A stretch of DNA of 14,535 bases, taken from Patescibacteria group bacterium (lineage in GTDB: Bacteria; Patescibacteriota; Minisyncoccia; UBA6257; Colwellbacteraceae). The stretch's first letter is position 1; each line of letters starts with the position of its first letter. Below, piece after piece: positions 4,920 through 13,368 of the stretch. The position numbers and the translations under genes were made by a program. The notes beneath the pieces are model-generated. The model was not told the DNA's origin and did not search any database. It saw only the letters and a list, made by a program, of their open reading frames with translations. The DNA is taken from contig JAHJZF010000040.1 of NCBI GenBank assembly GCA_018826645.1, positions 1 to 14,535 on the forward strand, given 5' to 3'.

Positions 4920-7178
4920 ATGACGACAGACTCTTTTTATAAAAAACTTGTAGTTATATCTCTTCTAGGGCTGGCTTTTGTCCCCATAGTGATTACTTCT
5001 AATACTCTAGTTGCTCTTATTATTGCCAAGATCGGTTTTATAAGATTGATGATTGTTCTGGCTTGGGTTGCGTTGGTTACGTATCTATTTAGGGGGAGAG
5101 ACGTAGATCAATCCCTAGATTGGAAATTTTTAAAAAGCCCACTTTTTACATCAATCCTTGTTTTCACGGCCCTTGCTGGAATTAGCACACTCCTAGCAGT
5201 TAATCCTTATAGGTCCTTCTTTGGAACGCTTGAAAGAGGAGGGGGATACATACACCTCCTCTACATGCTTGCCTTTTTTGTAGTGGTATCTTTGATTTTT
5301 CAAAAGAAAGAGTGGCTCCAGTTTTTTAAGGCAAGTCTTGTCACGGGTGCAATAATTTCAACAGATGCTATTTGGTTTTATGTACAGACTGGAGACAGGG
5401 CCCTAGGAACCTTTCTTGGAAATCCCGCCTACATCTCCGCCTATCTATTATTCGTGATTTTCAGCGCTCTTGCTGTCTTGGTGTATGAGAGTAGGCAGGG
5501 CTGGAGAAGGTTTTCGTATGTTGCCCTAGTCTTTTCTGTAATTGGTTTGGTGGTCTCTAGCACGAGAGGCGCCATGTTGGGCTTGATAGTGGCCCTATTG
5601 GTCGTGGCTTTCTATCTCGCCGTGAAGGGGAATGGAGCTAGGACTAGATTGTTGGGTCGCTATATCGGTATCCGTAAATTGGCCACTTCATTTTTGATAC
5701 TTTTGGTTCTATTTGCAGTCCTCTTCGTTCTAACGATGAATAGTCCTATTTGGAAAAAGATCCCTGGGCTGAATAGGTTTGCCGAACTTTCAATTCAAGA
5801 CGAAACAATCCAGTCTAGGGTAGTGGCGGCTAAAATCAGTCTGGCCTCTGTCAACCCGGCTAGCGCCGATTTTAGCAGAACCCTGCTTGGTTGGGGACCG
5901 GAAAATTACAATCTAGCCTTTAATCAATATTTCGATCCGGAGATTCAAAGATATGAAACAAAGCTTTTTGATCGGGCACACAACCAAGTTTTAGACGTGC
6001 TTGTGATGAATGGTCTACTAGGTCTAATAGCATATCTGTTTATTTGGTTTTTTGTTCTTCGGGTTGCCATCACGGCTTCTTTGGGAGATGGAGATAAACG
6101 CAAAGAAATATTATTGAGGTCCTCGATGATATTTTTTGGCACAGCTTACTTTGTTCAGAATTTAGCATTCTTCGATCAAATATCTACATATATTCCCGTC
6201 TTCGCGTTCTGGGGATTTTCTTCCTATCTCTCACAGAGGGGAAGGTCCGAACCCAATCGTGAATCTGCGGGAGGGGTCCCTAAGTGGGCAGCGACGGCTT
6301 TAGTCATCTTCTTAGTAGGTTCTTTCTATTGGACTGCATTTGTTCCATATAGACAAACAAGCAAACTTACAGAAGGATTAAGAAAGCAAAACCCGACATT
6401 TATAGTTGAACAGTTGTCCACAATTACAACCCCCTTCAATTACGCTCAAACCGAGATAAGGAGAAAGCTAGTTTTGACAATCGGAGACATTATCGACCAC
6501 CCCAAAGCCAAACCACTAGTTGAGCAGAGCTGGGCTTTATTGGAAGAAATAATTCTTATGGAGCCCCAAGAGCCGAGAAACATAGAAGCCCTAGCGGTTT
6601 CCTACGAGACATATGGAGAGAACAGTAAATCACCAGAGCTTTTAAAACGGGCAGAAGAATTACTTAAACAGGAGTTGGAACTCGTCCCGGGAAGACAGGG
6701 AACTCTTTTTTTACTGGCTAAAAGTTTGTTAGCCCAAGGCAGATTGGAAGAAGCGCTTAATGTAGCTGACGATATTTTGGCTACAGACCCAGAGTCGGTG
6801 AATGCGAATTTGTATTACTCTATGATAACGGTTCCGCTAGATTGGGATGGTATGTATGGAACAGAAAAGCTTCTGGAGGATTTATTCTATGAAGATAGCA
6901 AGGCGTTTAATATTTATGTAGAGATAAGTTCCGAGCACATTTCGTATTACAGAAACATGCATAGACTTTATCTAAATTACTATTATGAACAGCGTAACGA
7001 AATTGCCTTTAGAAACATTCTCTTAAAATCCATTGAGATGGAAGACGTCCTTCAGCGTATTCAGATAGAGCAGATCCCAAACGGTTACCTCGACGAGCCG
7101 ATAGAGAGTATGAGAGAGACGCTTGAGCGAGCTTTAACTTCTTTTGATCAGTTCGGGTGGAGCAACGCAGGGCATTAA
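4920..7178 (+). CDS. O-antigen ligase/Wzy_C-like membrane protein with C-terminal TPR region (copy 1)
   Basis: A 752-residue integral membrane protein and the first of three tandem paralogues. About ten hydrophobic segments span residues 8-435, plus one at 456-475. The Wzy_C core (about 205-385) shows the STRGA motif with R216, the large loop signature GWGPENY (324-330), and DRAHN with H354 before VLVMNGLLGLIAYL. The family (WaaL ligase, Wzy polymerase, some O-oligosaccharyltransferases) moves lipid-linked glycan on the outer face of the membrane, with an Arg and a His of this kind needed in WaaL. From about 480 the chain is soluble and helical, with TPR-like repeats around 604-675 (AEELLKQELELVPGRQGTLFLLAKSLL, then GRLEEALNVADDILATDPES). 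The tail probably lies outside with the ligase loop and may recognise an acceptor. The glycan and the acceptor are unknown; the S-layer-like protein next door is a candidate. Ligase and polymerase cannot be told apart from sequence alone. Confidence 0.85.
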   Translation: MTTDSFYKKLVVISLLGLAFVPIVITSNTLVALIIAKIGFIRLMIVLAWVALVTYLFRGRDVDQSLDWKFLKSPLFTSILVFTALAGISTLLAVNPYRSFFGTLERGGGYIHLLYMLAFFVVVSLIFQKKEWLQFFKASLVTGAIISTDAIWFYVQTGDRALGTFLGNPAYISAYLLFVIFSALAVLVYESRQGWRRFSYVALVFSVIGLVVSSTRGAMLGLIVALLVVAFYLAVKGNGARTRLLGRYIGIRKLATSFLILLVLFAVLFVLTMNSPIWKKIPGLNRFAELSIQDETIQSRVVAAKISLASVNPASADFSRTLLGWGPENYNLAFNQYFDPEIQRYETKLFDRAHNQVLDVLVMNGLLGLIAYLFIWFFVLRVAITASLGDGDKRKEILLRSSMIFFGTAYFVQNLAFFDQISTYIPVFAFWGFSSYLSQRGRSEPNRESAGGVPKWAATALVIFLVGSFYWTAFVPYRQTSKLTEGLRKQNPTFIVEQLSTITTPFNYAQTEIRRKLVLTIGDIIDHPKAKPLVEQSWALLEEIILMEPQEPRNIEALAVSYETYGENSKSPELLKRAEELLKQELELVPGRQGTLFLLAKSLLAQGRLEEALNVADDILATDPESVNANLYYSMITVPLDWDGMYGTEKLLEDLFYEDSKAFNIYVEISSEHISYYRNMHRLYLNYYYEQRNEIAFRNILLKSIEMEDVLQRIQIEQIPNGYLDEPIESMRETLERALTSFDQFGWSNAGH

Positions 7179-7205
7179 TTCTTTAGTCGGATTATCGATT
7201 GCGAG

Positions 7206-7211
7206 TATAAT
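7206..7211 (+). promoter_or_regulatory. Candidate -10 box before ligase-TPR copy 2
   Basis: A perfect TATAAT lies in the 61-base gap between copies 1 and 2. It predicts transcription from about 7218 and a leader of about 22 bases. No convincing -35 is visible. Copy 2 may therefore have its own promoter as well as read-through from copy 1. Confidence 0.4.
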
Positions 7212-7239
7212 GGAGAACAACCGATAACTATTTTCGTGC

Positions 7240-9528
7240 ATGGAGAAAACATTCAACACAGAAAACTTAATTAAGCTATCGCTGATAGCGTTGGCTTTCA
7301 CCCCCTTTGTTTTCATTAATGGGATTCTCTTCCCTTATATGTTTGGCAAGGCGGTCTTTATACGCCTGATGATAGCCGTTGCCGGTATTCTATTTGCTGT
7401 GGGGATTATAAGCAGGAAGAACCCCATCCAACTTAGGTTAGACAGGTTACGCAACCCCCTGTTGAGTGCTTATGCAGTTTTTCTGGGATTAGCTTTGGTC
7501 AGCACCATCCTGTCTACGAATCCATATAGGGCTTTTTGGGGGAACGAGGAGCGTTCGGGGGGGCTTTTGATACTTATTTATATGCTTCTCTTTTTTGTCG
7601 GCACCTTGCTTCTCTTTAAAAAGAAGGACTGGCTGAATTTTTTCAAGGTCAACCTAATTGTAGGTGGCATTGTCGCCGTAGACGTACTTATAGAGTGGAT
7701 TGGGCAAACTGATTTGGCCCACTCCATTCGTCCCGACGGCTCTTTCTTAGACAACTCTGCCGTGACTGCCTCTTACGGCCTCTTTGTCCTGCTTTTCGCT
7801 TGCGTAGTCGGCATATTAGATAGAAAGAAGATATGGCACTATTTAAGCGGAGGCATAGCCCTACTCACCCTAGTCGCCATTATCGCGACGGGTACTAGGG
7901 CTGTGATGGTAGGCCTAGCAGCAGCCTTGTTCGTTGTTCTTTTGCGCTTGGCGTTTGTTAAAGAACTGCACGCCCGGCTACACTTATTTAGAAAGTCCAT
8001 CAGCGCAAGAAGGTTATCCGCCCTATTGCTCTTGTTGATAATCGCTTTTTCGACCATCTTCATTTTTACCAGAAATAACCCCATTTGGCGGGAAGCCCCC
8101 GGGTTTAATAGATTAACCGAAATCTCTGCTACAGACCCGGCGACCCAAGCGCGCCTGATTAATATAGGTATCAGCTTAAACGCTGTTAATCCAGCTAATG
8201 TCGGCATTGCTAGGTCTCTCTTCGGCTGGGGGCCGGAAAATTATGTTAGCGCCCACAGTCAGTTCTATGATCCAAGCATTCAGCAATATGAAACCGCTTG
8301 GTTTGATCGGGCTCACAATCAATTATTGGATGTGTTAGTCATGAATGGGGCGCTGGGCCTGATAGCGTATCTCCTTTTTTGGGGCATACTTCTTAGAAAA
8401 GCTTTTAGCGTTAAGCCCAAAGAGAATCCTGGGCAATCAAACAAAGAATTTTGGATTTCCTTAGCGATTGGAGGCACAGCTATGGCTTATTTCGTGCAAA
8501 ATATATTTTTCTTTGACTCCATCGCCACTTATATCCCCCTCTTCAGTTTGTCTTCTTTTGGCGCATATATCTATTACGTGAGAAATAAAGAATTTCAAGA
8601 CGAGAATGTTGAGACTAATCAATTTTCTATGCCCGTTAAGCTAGGCTCAGCATCATTAGGAGTATTATTAACCGTTTCGTTTGTGTGGACATCTGCCATT
8701 CCGGTATACCAAATGAAATTGACGACTGGCCAATTACGCGAGGGGCATCTTGATACAGATGATGTTCGTAGGATAACTACGCCGGATAATTTTATTCAAT
8801 CGGAACTAAGGCCATTTTTGACTTTAAGCGCTCTAGACCTCCTACCGAAAGAGAATTTAGCCGATATTCTTCCCCAAATGATAGAGGCGGGAGAGGGGGC
8901 ACTAGCAAAAGCTGATAATAGGGCCCGTAGAGAGCACGAGATGGGAATTATTTACAACGACGCTTTTAAGGTTCTCCAAAAAGAAGAATACCTGACGCGG
9001 GGAGAGGAACACCTAAGAAAAGCTTTAGAGCTAGTTCCTGAAAGACAGAACACCGCTTTTCTACTGGCGGAGAACTTGGCTCTCCAGGGGAGATTTGATG
9101 AAATAGAGGCGGTTTTAGGTGTTGCAAGATCATCCGAACTGAAGGGAGCAGATATAAGCGTATATTACTTCGGCTACTTAGCGCCGAGTGATTTTGACGG
9201 AAAACTTGAGGCGATAGAGGGGCTGAAGAAGATTTATATGGGAGGAGCCACGGTAGAGGAAAATCGTGTCATAAGCGATATGGACATCCTTAATATTAGA
9301 GAAAGTTATAGCAACCACTTACTTTATGCTCACTACACAAACAATGAAGTTCTTTTTCGAAAGTTTATATTGCAGACAATTGAGATAGAAAAAGCTTTAA
9401 GAGAAATTATAGATTTTCAGGTCGAAAACGGACTTATTAAGAGATCCGTGGATACTAGAGAGGCAACATTTGTGCAGGCGTTAAGTGTTTTGGATCAATA
9501 CGGTTTAGATGCAATAAATTTGAAATAG
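7240..9528 (+). CDS. O-antigen ligase/Wzy_C-like membrane protein with C-terminal TPR region (copy 2)
   Basis: A 762-residue paralogue of its two neighbours over its full length. The landmarks repeat in order: NPYRAFWGNEERSGG after the third hydrophobic segment, TGTRAVMVGL with R220, NPIWREAPGFNRLTEIS, GWGPENY (329-335), DRAHN (356-360), VLVMNGALGLIAYL, and YFVQNIFFFDSIATYIPLF. A soluble TPR-like region follows (AEEHLRKA-type helix, then VPERQNTAFLLAENLALQGRFDEIEAVL). Unlike copies 1 and 3, the first external loop reads NEERSGG rather than T(L/I)ERGxG, and the SFxGNPA motif reads SFLDNSA. Substrate or acceptor specificity may therefore differ. The start is ATG at 7240, preceded by no Shine-Dalgarno sequence. 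The copies are similar in protein but much diverged in DNA, so the duplication is not recent. Confidence 0.85.
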   Translation: MEKTFNTENLIKLSLIALAFTPFVFINGILFPYMFGKAVFIRLMIAVAGILFAVGIISRKNPIQLRLDRLRNPLLSAYAVFLGLALVSTILSTNPYRAFWGNEERSGGLLILIYMLLFFVGTLLLFKKKDWLNFFKVNLIVGGIVAVDVLIEWIGQTDLAHSIRPDGSFLDNSAVTASYGLFVLLFACVVGILDRKKIWHYLSGGIALLTLVAIIATGTRAVMVGLAAALFVVLLRLAFVKELHARLHLFRKSISARRLSALLLLLIIAFSTIFIFTRNNPIWREAPGFNRLTEISATDPATQARLINIGISLNAVNPANVGIARSLFGWGPENYVSAHSQFYDPSIQQYETAWFDRAHNQLLDVLVMNGALGLIAYLLFWGILLRKAFSVKPKENPGQSNKEFWISLAIGGTAMAYFVQNIFFFDSIATYIPLFSLSSFGAYIYYVRNKEFQDENVETNQFSMPVKLGSASLGVLLTVSFVWTSAIPVYQMKLTTGQLREGHLDTDDVRRITTPDNFIQSELRPFLTLSALDLLPKENLADILPQMIEAGEGALAKADNRARREHEMGIIYNDAFKVLQKEEYLTRGEEHLRKALELVPERQNTAFLLAENLALQGRFDEIEAVLGVARSSELKGADISVYYFGYLAPSDFDGKLEAIEGLKKIYMGGATVEENRVISDMDILNIRESYSNHLLYAHYTNNEVLFRKFILQTIEIEKALREIIDFQVENGLIKRSVDTREATFVQALSVLDQYGLDAINLK

Positions 9529-9589
9529 TTAATTTCACGAACACCTAATAGCTCTAATTTTTAAACAGTAAGCTTCTTTTATTTTCAGC

Positions 9590-11833
9590 ATGATAAAGAC
9601 GTTAAACATAGAAAAATTAGCAAAATTATTGCTTATATCTTTGGCTTTCGCTCCTCTTATAGTAGCGCAAAGCGCGCTTTTCCCTTTTATATTCGGAAAG
9701 ACTTTTTATTTGAGATTAACAGTCGCTTTTTTCTGGACGATTTTGGCTTTATTTGTCTTTAGTAAGAGGGGAAAGGAATTTTTGGCAAAACTTAACTTTA
9801 AGCTATTCGAAGATCGTATTTTTCTAAGCGTTCTGTCCTATGTCGGTTTGGCTTTTGTAAGCACTCTTATGGCTCCGAATATGACGAGGGCTATTTTTGG
9901 CACAATAGAAAGGGGGGAGGGATATGTGAACCTGGTGGTTTTATTGGCTTTATTAATCGGGACCCTATTGATTTTTGATAAAAAGAATTGGCTTGCCTTT
10001 ATGGCTCTGTCTGTATTGACTGGTTCGCTGGTTGCACTAGATGCCGTAGTGATGTTTATTATTACGGGCTGGCGTCCTAACGGTTCTTTTATCGGAAATC
10101 CAGCCTTTATAGCTGCATATCTTATATTTGTGATTTTCGCAGGACTTGTGGTTCTTGCCTATGAAAATAGGCGTTATTGGCGTTATGCTGTTTATCTAGC
10201 GATGTTTTTTACTGTTGCTGGTTTAGCAGTCGCTAATGCTAGGGGGGCCTTTGTGGGCATATTTGCCGGCATAATTGTTGCTTCTATATATCTTGCGAAA
10301 AGAGCTGGGAAAGTTAAGCTTCGGGGCGTTAGAATGCGTCGCTTAGCAATTGCCATTCTTATTTCAATAACTGTTTTTATATCCATTTTTGGAGTTACTT
10401 TTCAAAGTTTTGTCTGGGACAAGGTGCCGGGGCTTAATAGGTTGTCGGAGATATCTTTTGAAGATAGCACAGTTCAGTCTCGTCTTATATCCGCCAAAAT
10501 TAGCTTCGATTCAATTAGGCCCAGCAATGAGGGGTGGCAAAGAACTTTGTTTGGTTGGGGTCCAGACAATTTTAATATAGCTTTCAATAAATATTTTGAC
10601 CCATCTTTTCAGAAATATGAAACGAAGTGGTTCGATAGAGCTCACAATAAATTAGTCGACGTAATGACTATGCACGGCCTACTCGGCTTGATGGCTTTTA
10701 TGAGCATATGGTTCTTCGTCTTTCGTTTCGCATTTAAGAGAGTTGAAGAGGATAACGAGAGACTAGTTGTTAGCAGATTATTGACCAATATAGCTATTCT
10801 CTTTTTTGCTACAGCTTATTTTGTTCAAAATCTATTTCTGTTTGACCAGGTAACTACATACGTACCCTTATTTATGTTTTTAGGTTTTGTTATCTATTTG
10901 GATAAATCAGACAAGCCCATAACACCCGTTTCGTCTAGGTGTGTTTTGCTAATAAAATATCTATTTGCTTCTTTTGCCTTCTTATTCGTGATTTTCTTTA
11001 TTTACAATAGTGTTGTTCCCGCTATTCAGATGAAGCCATTTTTTCAGCATTTACGGACCAAAAACTTAACGGGAATGATGGAAGATATAGACAAGATAAC
11101 CCTACCTTATAATTATGCTCAAGCGGAGATTCGCTTTCAAATATTTTCTTTTGCTAGCACCAACCTTAATGCTCCTGGAGCCCTTCCCCTTATTAATAAA
11201 TCAGTTGCACTAATAGAGGAGGTTATAGTAGGCGAGCCCTTAGATCCTAAATATCCATTAAATGTAAGCTATTTTTATGAAATTGCTGGCGATTTAGAGG
11301 ATAGACTAGATTATGTTGAAATAGCAGAAGAAAAGTTGCGAGGAGCTATAAAATTAGCTCCAGGCAGACAAGACCTGCACTACACTCTTGCCCAATATTT
11401 GATTAGTCAGGGCAAGCTAGAGGAAGCTAAAGAAGTGACCAGAGAATTAATTGCTTTAGAGCCGGACTCTACGATAGGTAGGCTTTATGAAACAGCTCTT
11501 TTTAGTCCAATAGATTGGAATGGCGAATATCAAACGACCGAAAAAATGGAAAAACTTTTTCTAAAAGATAGGGTCGCTTTTGAAGGAAGGTATCTAGTCC
11601 CATACAGAAGAAGCAGAGAAAGATATCTCAAATATTTTTATAAAGAAGAAGACCCAATCAATTTCCGCAAGACATTAGTGCGCGCTATTGAAGCTGAGGA
11701 GCTCTTGGTAGACATTCAGTTGAAACAAGTTAAAGACGGACTAATCCAAGGGGTTCAGGATTCGAATGTAGACAATCTAAAAAAAGGCCTGATTATTTTT
11801 GATACAGTCGGTTTTTCTGGGATTAATTTTTAA
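9590..11833 (+). CDS. O-antigen ligase/Wzy_C-like membrane protein with C-terminal TPR region (copy 3)
   Basis: A 747-residue third paralogue. It has the same topology: hydrophobic segments through about residue 435 and one more near 452-472, then a soluble helical tail. Key motifs are NARGAFVG (R218), VPGLNRLSEIS, GWGPDNF (322-328), DRAHN (349-353) and YFVQNLFLFDQVTTYVPLF. The VMNG of copies 1 and 2 is TMHG here (360-363). The TPR-like tail reads AEEKLRGAIKLAPGRQDLHYTLAQYLISQGKLEEAKEV. It also shares the extreme C-terminal block with the others (FRKTLVRAIEAEELL here). The 61-base gap before it has only a weak -10-like TCTAAT at 9553-9558, so it is probably reached from upstream as well. Function as for copy 1: glycan ligase, polymerase or oligosaccharyltransferase, acceptor unknown. 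Confidence 0.85.
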   Translation: MIKTLNIEKLAKLLLISLAFAPLIVAQSALFPFIFGKTFYLRLTVAFFWTILALFVFSKRGKEFLAKLNFKLFEDRIFLSVLSYVGLAFVSTLMAPNMTRAIFGTIERGEGYVNLVVLLALLIGTLLIFDKKNWLAFMALSVLTGSLVALDAVVMFIITGWRPNGSFIGNPAFIAAYLIFVIFAGLVVLAYENRRYWRYAVYLAMFFTVAGLAVANARGAFVGIFAGIIVASIYLAKRAGKVKLRGVRMRRLAIAILISITVFISIFGVTFQSFVWDKVPGLNRLSEISFEDSTVQSRLISAKISFDSIRPSNEGWQRTLFGWGPDNFNIAFNKYFDPSFQKYETKWFDRAHNKLVDVMTMHGLLGLMAFMSIWFFVFRFAFKRVEEDNERLVVSRLLTNIAILFFATAYFVQNLFLFDQVTTYVPLFMFLGFVIYLDKSDKPITPVSSRCVLLIKYLFASFAFLFVIFFIYNSVVPAIQMKPFFQHLRTKNLTGMMEDIDKITLPYNYAQAEIRFQIFSFASTNLNAPGALPLINKSVALIEEVIVGEPLDPKYPLNVSYFYEIAGDLEDRLDYVEIAEEKLRGAIKLAPGRQDLHYTLAQYLISQGKLEEAKEVTRELIALEPDSTIGRLYETALFSPIDWNGEYQTTEKMEKLFLKDRVAFEGRYLVPYRRSRERYLKYFYKEEDPINFRKTLVRAIEAEELLVDIQLKQVKDGLIQGVQDSNVDNLKKGLIIFDTVGFSGINF

Positions 11834-11866
11834 CTCTTGAAATCTAGAAAAATAAACACAATTACC

Positions 11867-12052
11867 ATGAGTCCATTCTGGAAAACACGAATAGCAACTT
11901 TAATTTGGGGTTTTACCGTCAGCATTATCTTTACGGGAAAGCTAGTGGTCGCTGTGCCTATGTTTGCCGTAATGGTGATAGGCAACACTATTTGGATGAA
12001 AATGTTTATAAAAGAACCAAACGTTAAAGCCTTGAAAAAGGACGTTGAATAA
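11867..12052 (+). CDS. Small two-helix membrane protein, possibly DUF2061-like
   Basis: About 61 residues from the ATG at 11867, or 71 from the in-frame TTG at 11837, which lies only three bases after the upstream stop. There are two hydrophobic helices: roughly ATLIWGFTVSIIFTGKLVVA, and VPMFAVMVIGNTIWMKMFI. They are framed by a basic WKTR at the start and a charged tail ending in KDVE. The W-x-x-R start, the TG between the helices and the W near the end of helix 2 recall DUF2061-type small membrane proteins. I hold that resemblance loosely. It sits between the ligase copies and the nucleotide-sugar enzyme, so an envelope-related role is plausible by position only. Confidence 0.6.
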   Translation: MSPFWKTRIATLIWGFTVSIIFTGKLVVAVPMFAVMVIGNTIWMKMFIKEPNVKALKKDVE

Positions 12053-12073
12053 TATAGTAAATAGGTACACGCT

Positions 12074-13081
12074 ATGAATTTAAATAGAAAAACAGCAGTT
12101 GTAGCTGGGGCGGGTGGATTTATAGGTTCGCATCTCGTTCGACGTTTAAAAGAAGAGGGCTATTGGGTACGAGGCGTTGATTTAAAATATCCAGAGTTTT
12201 CAGAGACAGCTGCAGACGATTTTATAATAGGCGACCTTAGAGACCCCGCCGTTTGGAGCGCTGTTTTAGATCGGCCATTTGATGAAACTTATCAATTAGC
12301 AGCTGATATGGGCGGAGCTGGCTATGTCTTCACGGGAGATAACGACGCGAATATTATGCATAATTCTGCCCTTATAAACCTAAACCTTCTCACCTTGGCA
12401 CAAGAACGTAAGGTGGGTAGAATTTTTTATTCTTCATCTGCCTGCATTTATCCTAAGCACAACCAAGAAAACACAGACAACCCTCATACTGCCGAACATA
12501 CGGCTTATCCCGCTTATCCCGACAGTGAATATGGTTGGGAGAAGCTTTTTTCTGAGAGAATGTACCTATCTTTTAATCGTAATTATGGACTGGATGTCAG
12601 AATCGCAAGATTCCACAACATCTTTGGTCCAGACGGCGCCTGGAGACTCGGTAGAGAAAAGGCACCCGCTGCTATTTGTAGAAAAATTGCCGAAGTAAAA
12701 CACGGCGACGAAATAGAAATTTGGGGAGACGGTGAGCAGACCCGCTCTTTTCTTTATATAGATGAATGTTTAGATGGAATCGGCAAATTGATGAAGCACG
12801 CTAGTTTTAGTGGACCTGTTAATATCGGTTCCGAAGAAATGGTGAGTATTAATAAGTTGACCGATATGGCTGCAGAGATTGCTGGTAAGAAAATAAGAAA
12901 AAAGCACGTAGAAGGTCCTTTGGGCGTGCGTGGCAGAAACTCTCACAACGACCTCTTAAAACATCATTTAAATTGGACACCCTCTAAGCCTCTTCGTCAC
13001 GGCCTCGATATAACATATAAATGGGTTGAGAACCAAGTTAAAAAAGCTCGCGAAGAAGAGGGCGAAAATTATAAATCCTAA
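12074..13081 (+). CDS. gme: GDP-mannose 3,5-epimerase-like NAD-dependent epimerase
   Basis: A 335-residue extended short-chain dehydrogenase/reductase. Its Rossmann motif is GAGGFIGSH (12-20). It has LAADMGGAGYVFTGD and HN (74-97), SSACIYP with C124, YGWEK with Y153 and K157, RFHNIFGPDGAWRLGREKAPAA with K196, WGDGEQTRSFLYIDEC, NIGSEEM and GVRGRNSHN. This is the signature set of GDP-mannose 3,5-epimerase, which converts GDP-D-mannose to GDP-L-galactose (and GDP-L-gulose). C124, Y153, K157 and K196 have the same mutual spacing as C145, Y174, K178 and K217 of the plant enzyme as I recall it. The usual GRNSDN reads GRNSHN. The start is ATG 12074, with TAGG ten bases upstream. Its stop overlaps the next start by one base (TAATG), which indicates translational coupling. 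A related GDP-hexose epimerase with another product cannot be excluded. Confidence 0.82.
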   Translation: MNLNRKTAVVAGAGGFIGSHLVRRLKEEGYWVRGVDLKYPEFSETAADDFIIGDLRDPAVWSAVLDRPFDETYQLAADMGGAGYVFTGDNDANIMHNSALINLNLLTLAQERKVGRIFYSSSACIYPKHNQENTDNPHTAEHTAYPAYPDSEYGWEKLFSERMYLSFNRNYGLDVRIARFHNIFGPDGAWRLGREKAPAAICRKIAEVKHGDEIEIWGDGEQTRSFLYIDECLDGIGKLMKHASFSGPVNIGSEEMVSINKLTDMAAEIAGKKIRKKHVEGPLGVRGRNSHNDLLKHHLNWTPSKPLRHGLDITYKWVENQVKKAREEEGENYKS

Positions 13082-13368
13082 TGAATCCCGATAGTGATGA
13101 CGTATTCCATTATGTATACATCTTGCGTAGCAAAAAAAATGGACAGTGGTATACTGGCTATACGACAAATTTACGAAAGCGCCTCAAAGAGCATAATGAC
13201 GGAACAAACACTTCTTGGACGAAAGAGAGGGGCCCGTTCGAGCTCATATATTTTGAAGCATACAAACACCCACAAGATGCCAGGTCAAGAGAGAAACAAC
13301 TCAAGTCGGGTCCAGGCAAGCGTTATGCTAGAGAGCGTATGAAGCGCTTTCTATCACTATCGGGATGA
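13081..13368 (+). CDS. Stand-alone GIY-YIG domain protein
   Basis: A 95-residue single-domain member of the GIY-YIG (UPF0213-like) superfamily. The first motif is YVYIL (11-15) and the second WYTGYT (23-28). Then come the catalytic-type Arg in LRKRLKEH (R32/R34) and H38, and the metal-binding-type Glu in SREKQLKSGPGKRYARE (E71). All expected catalytic positions seem present, so nuclease activity is possible. The biological target of these short proteins is mostly unknown. It is locked between sugar genes: its ATG overlaps the epimerase stop by one base and its stop overlaps the next ATG by four (ATGA). Its place in the operon may therefore be for co-expression rather than shared pathway. Confidence 0.85.
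   Translation: MNPDSDDVFHYVYILRSKKNGQWYTGYTTNLRKRLKEHNDGTNTSWTKERGPFELIYFEAYKHPQDARSREKQLKSGPGKRYARERMKRFLSLSG

Noticed and set aside
7192..7227. Inverted repeat TTATCG/CGATAA around the TATAAT before ligase copy 2, as an operator
   Set aside because: Only 6 bp per arm with a 24-base spacer; this is expected by chance and not repeated at the other copies.
4920..11833. Recent amplification of the ligase genes (recombination-prone direct repeats)
   Set aside because: The three copies align in protein, but matching stretches such as those around DRAHN differ at many codon positions in DNA, so they are old paralogues.
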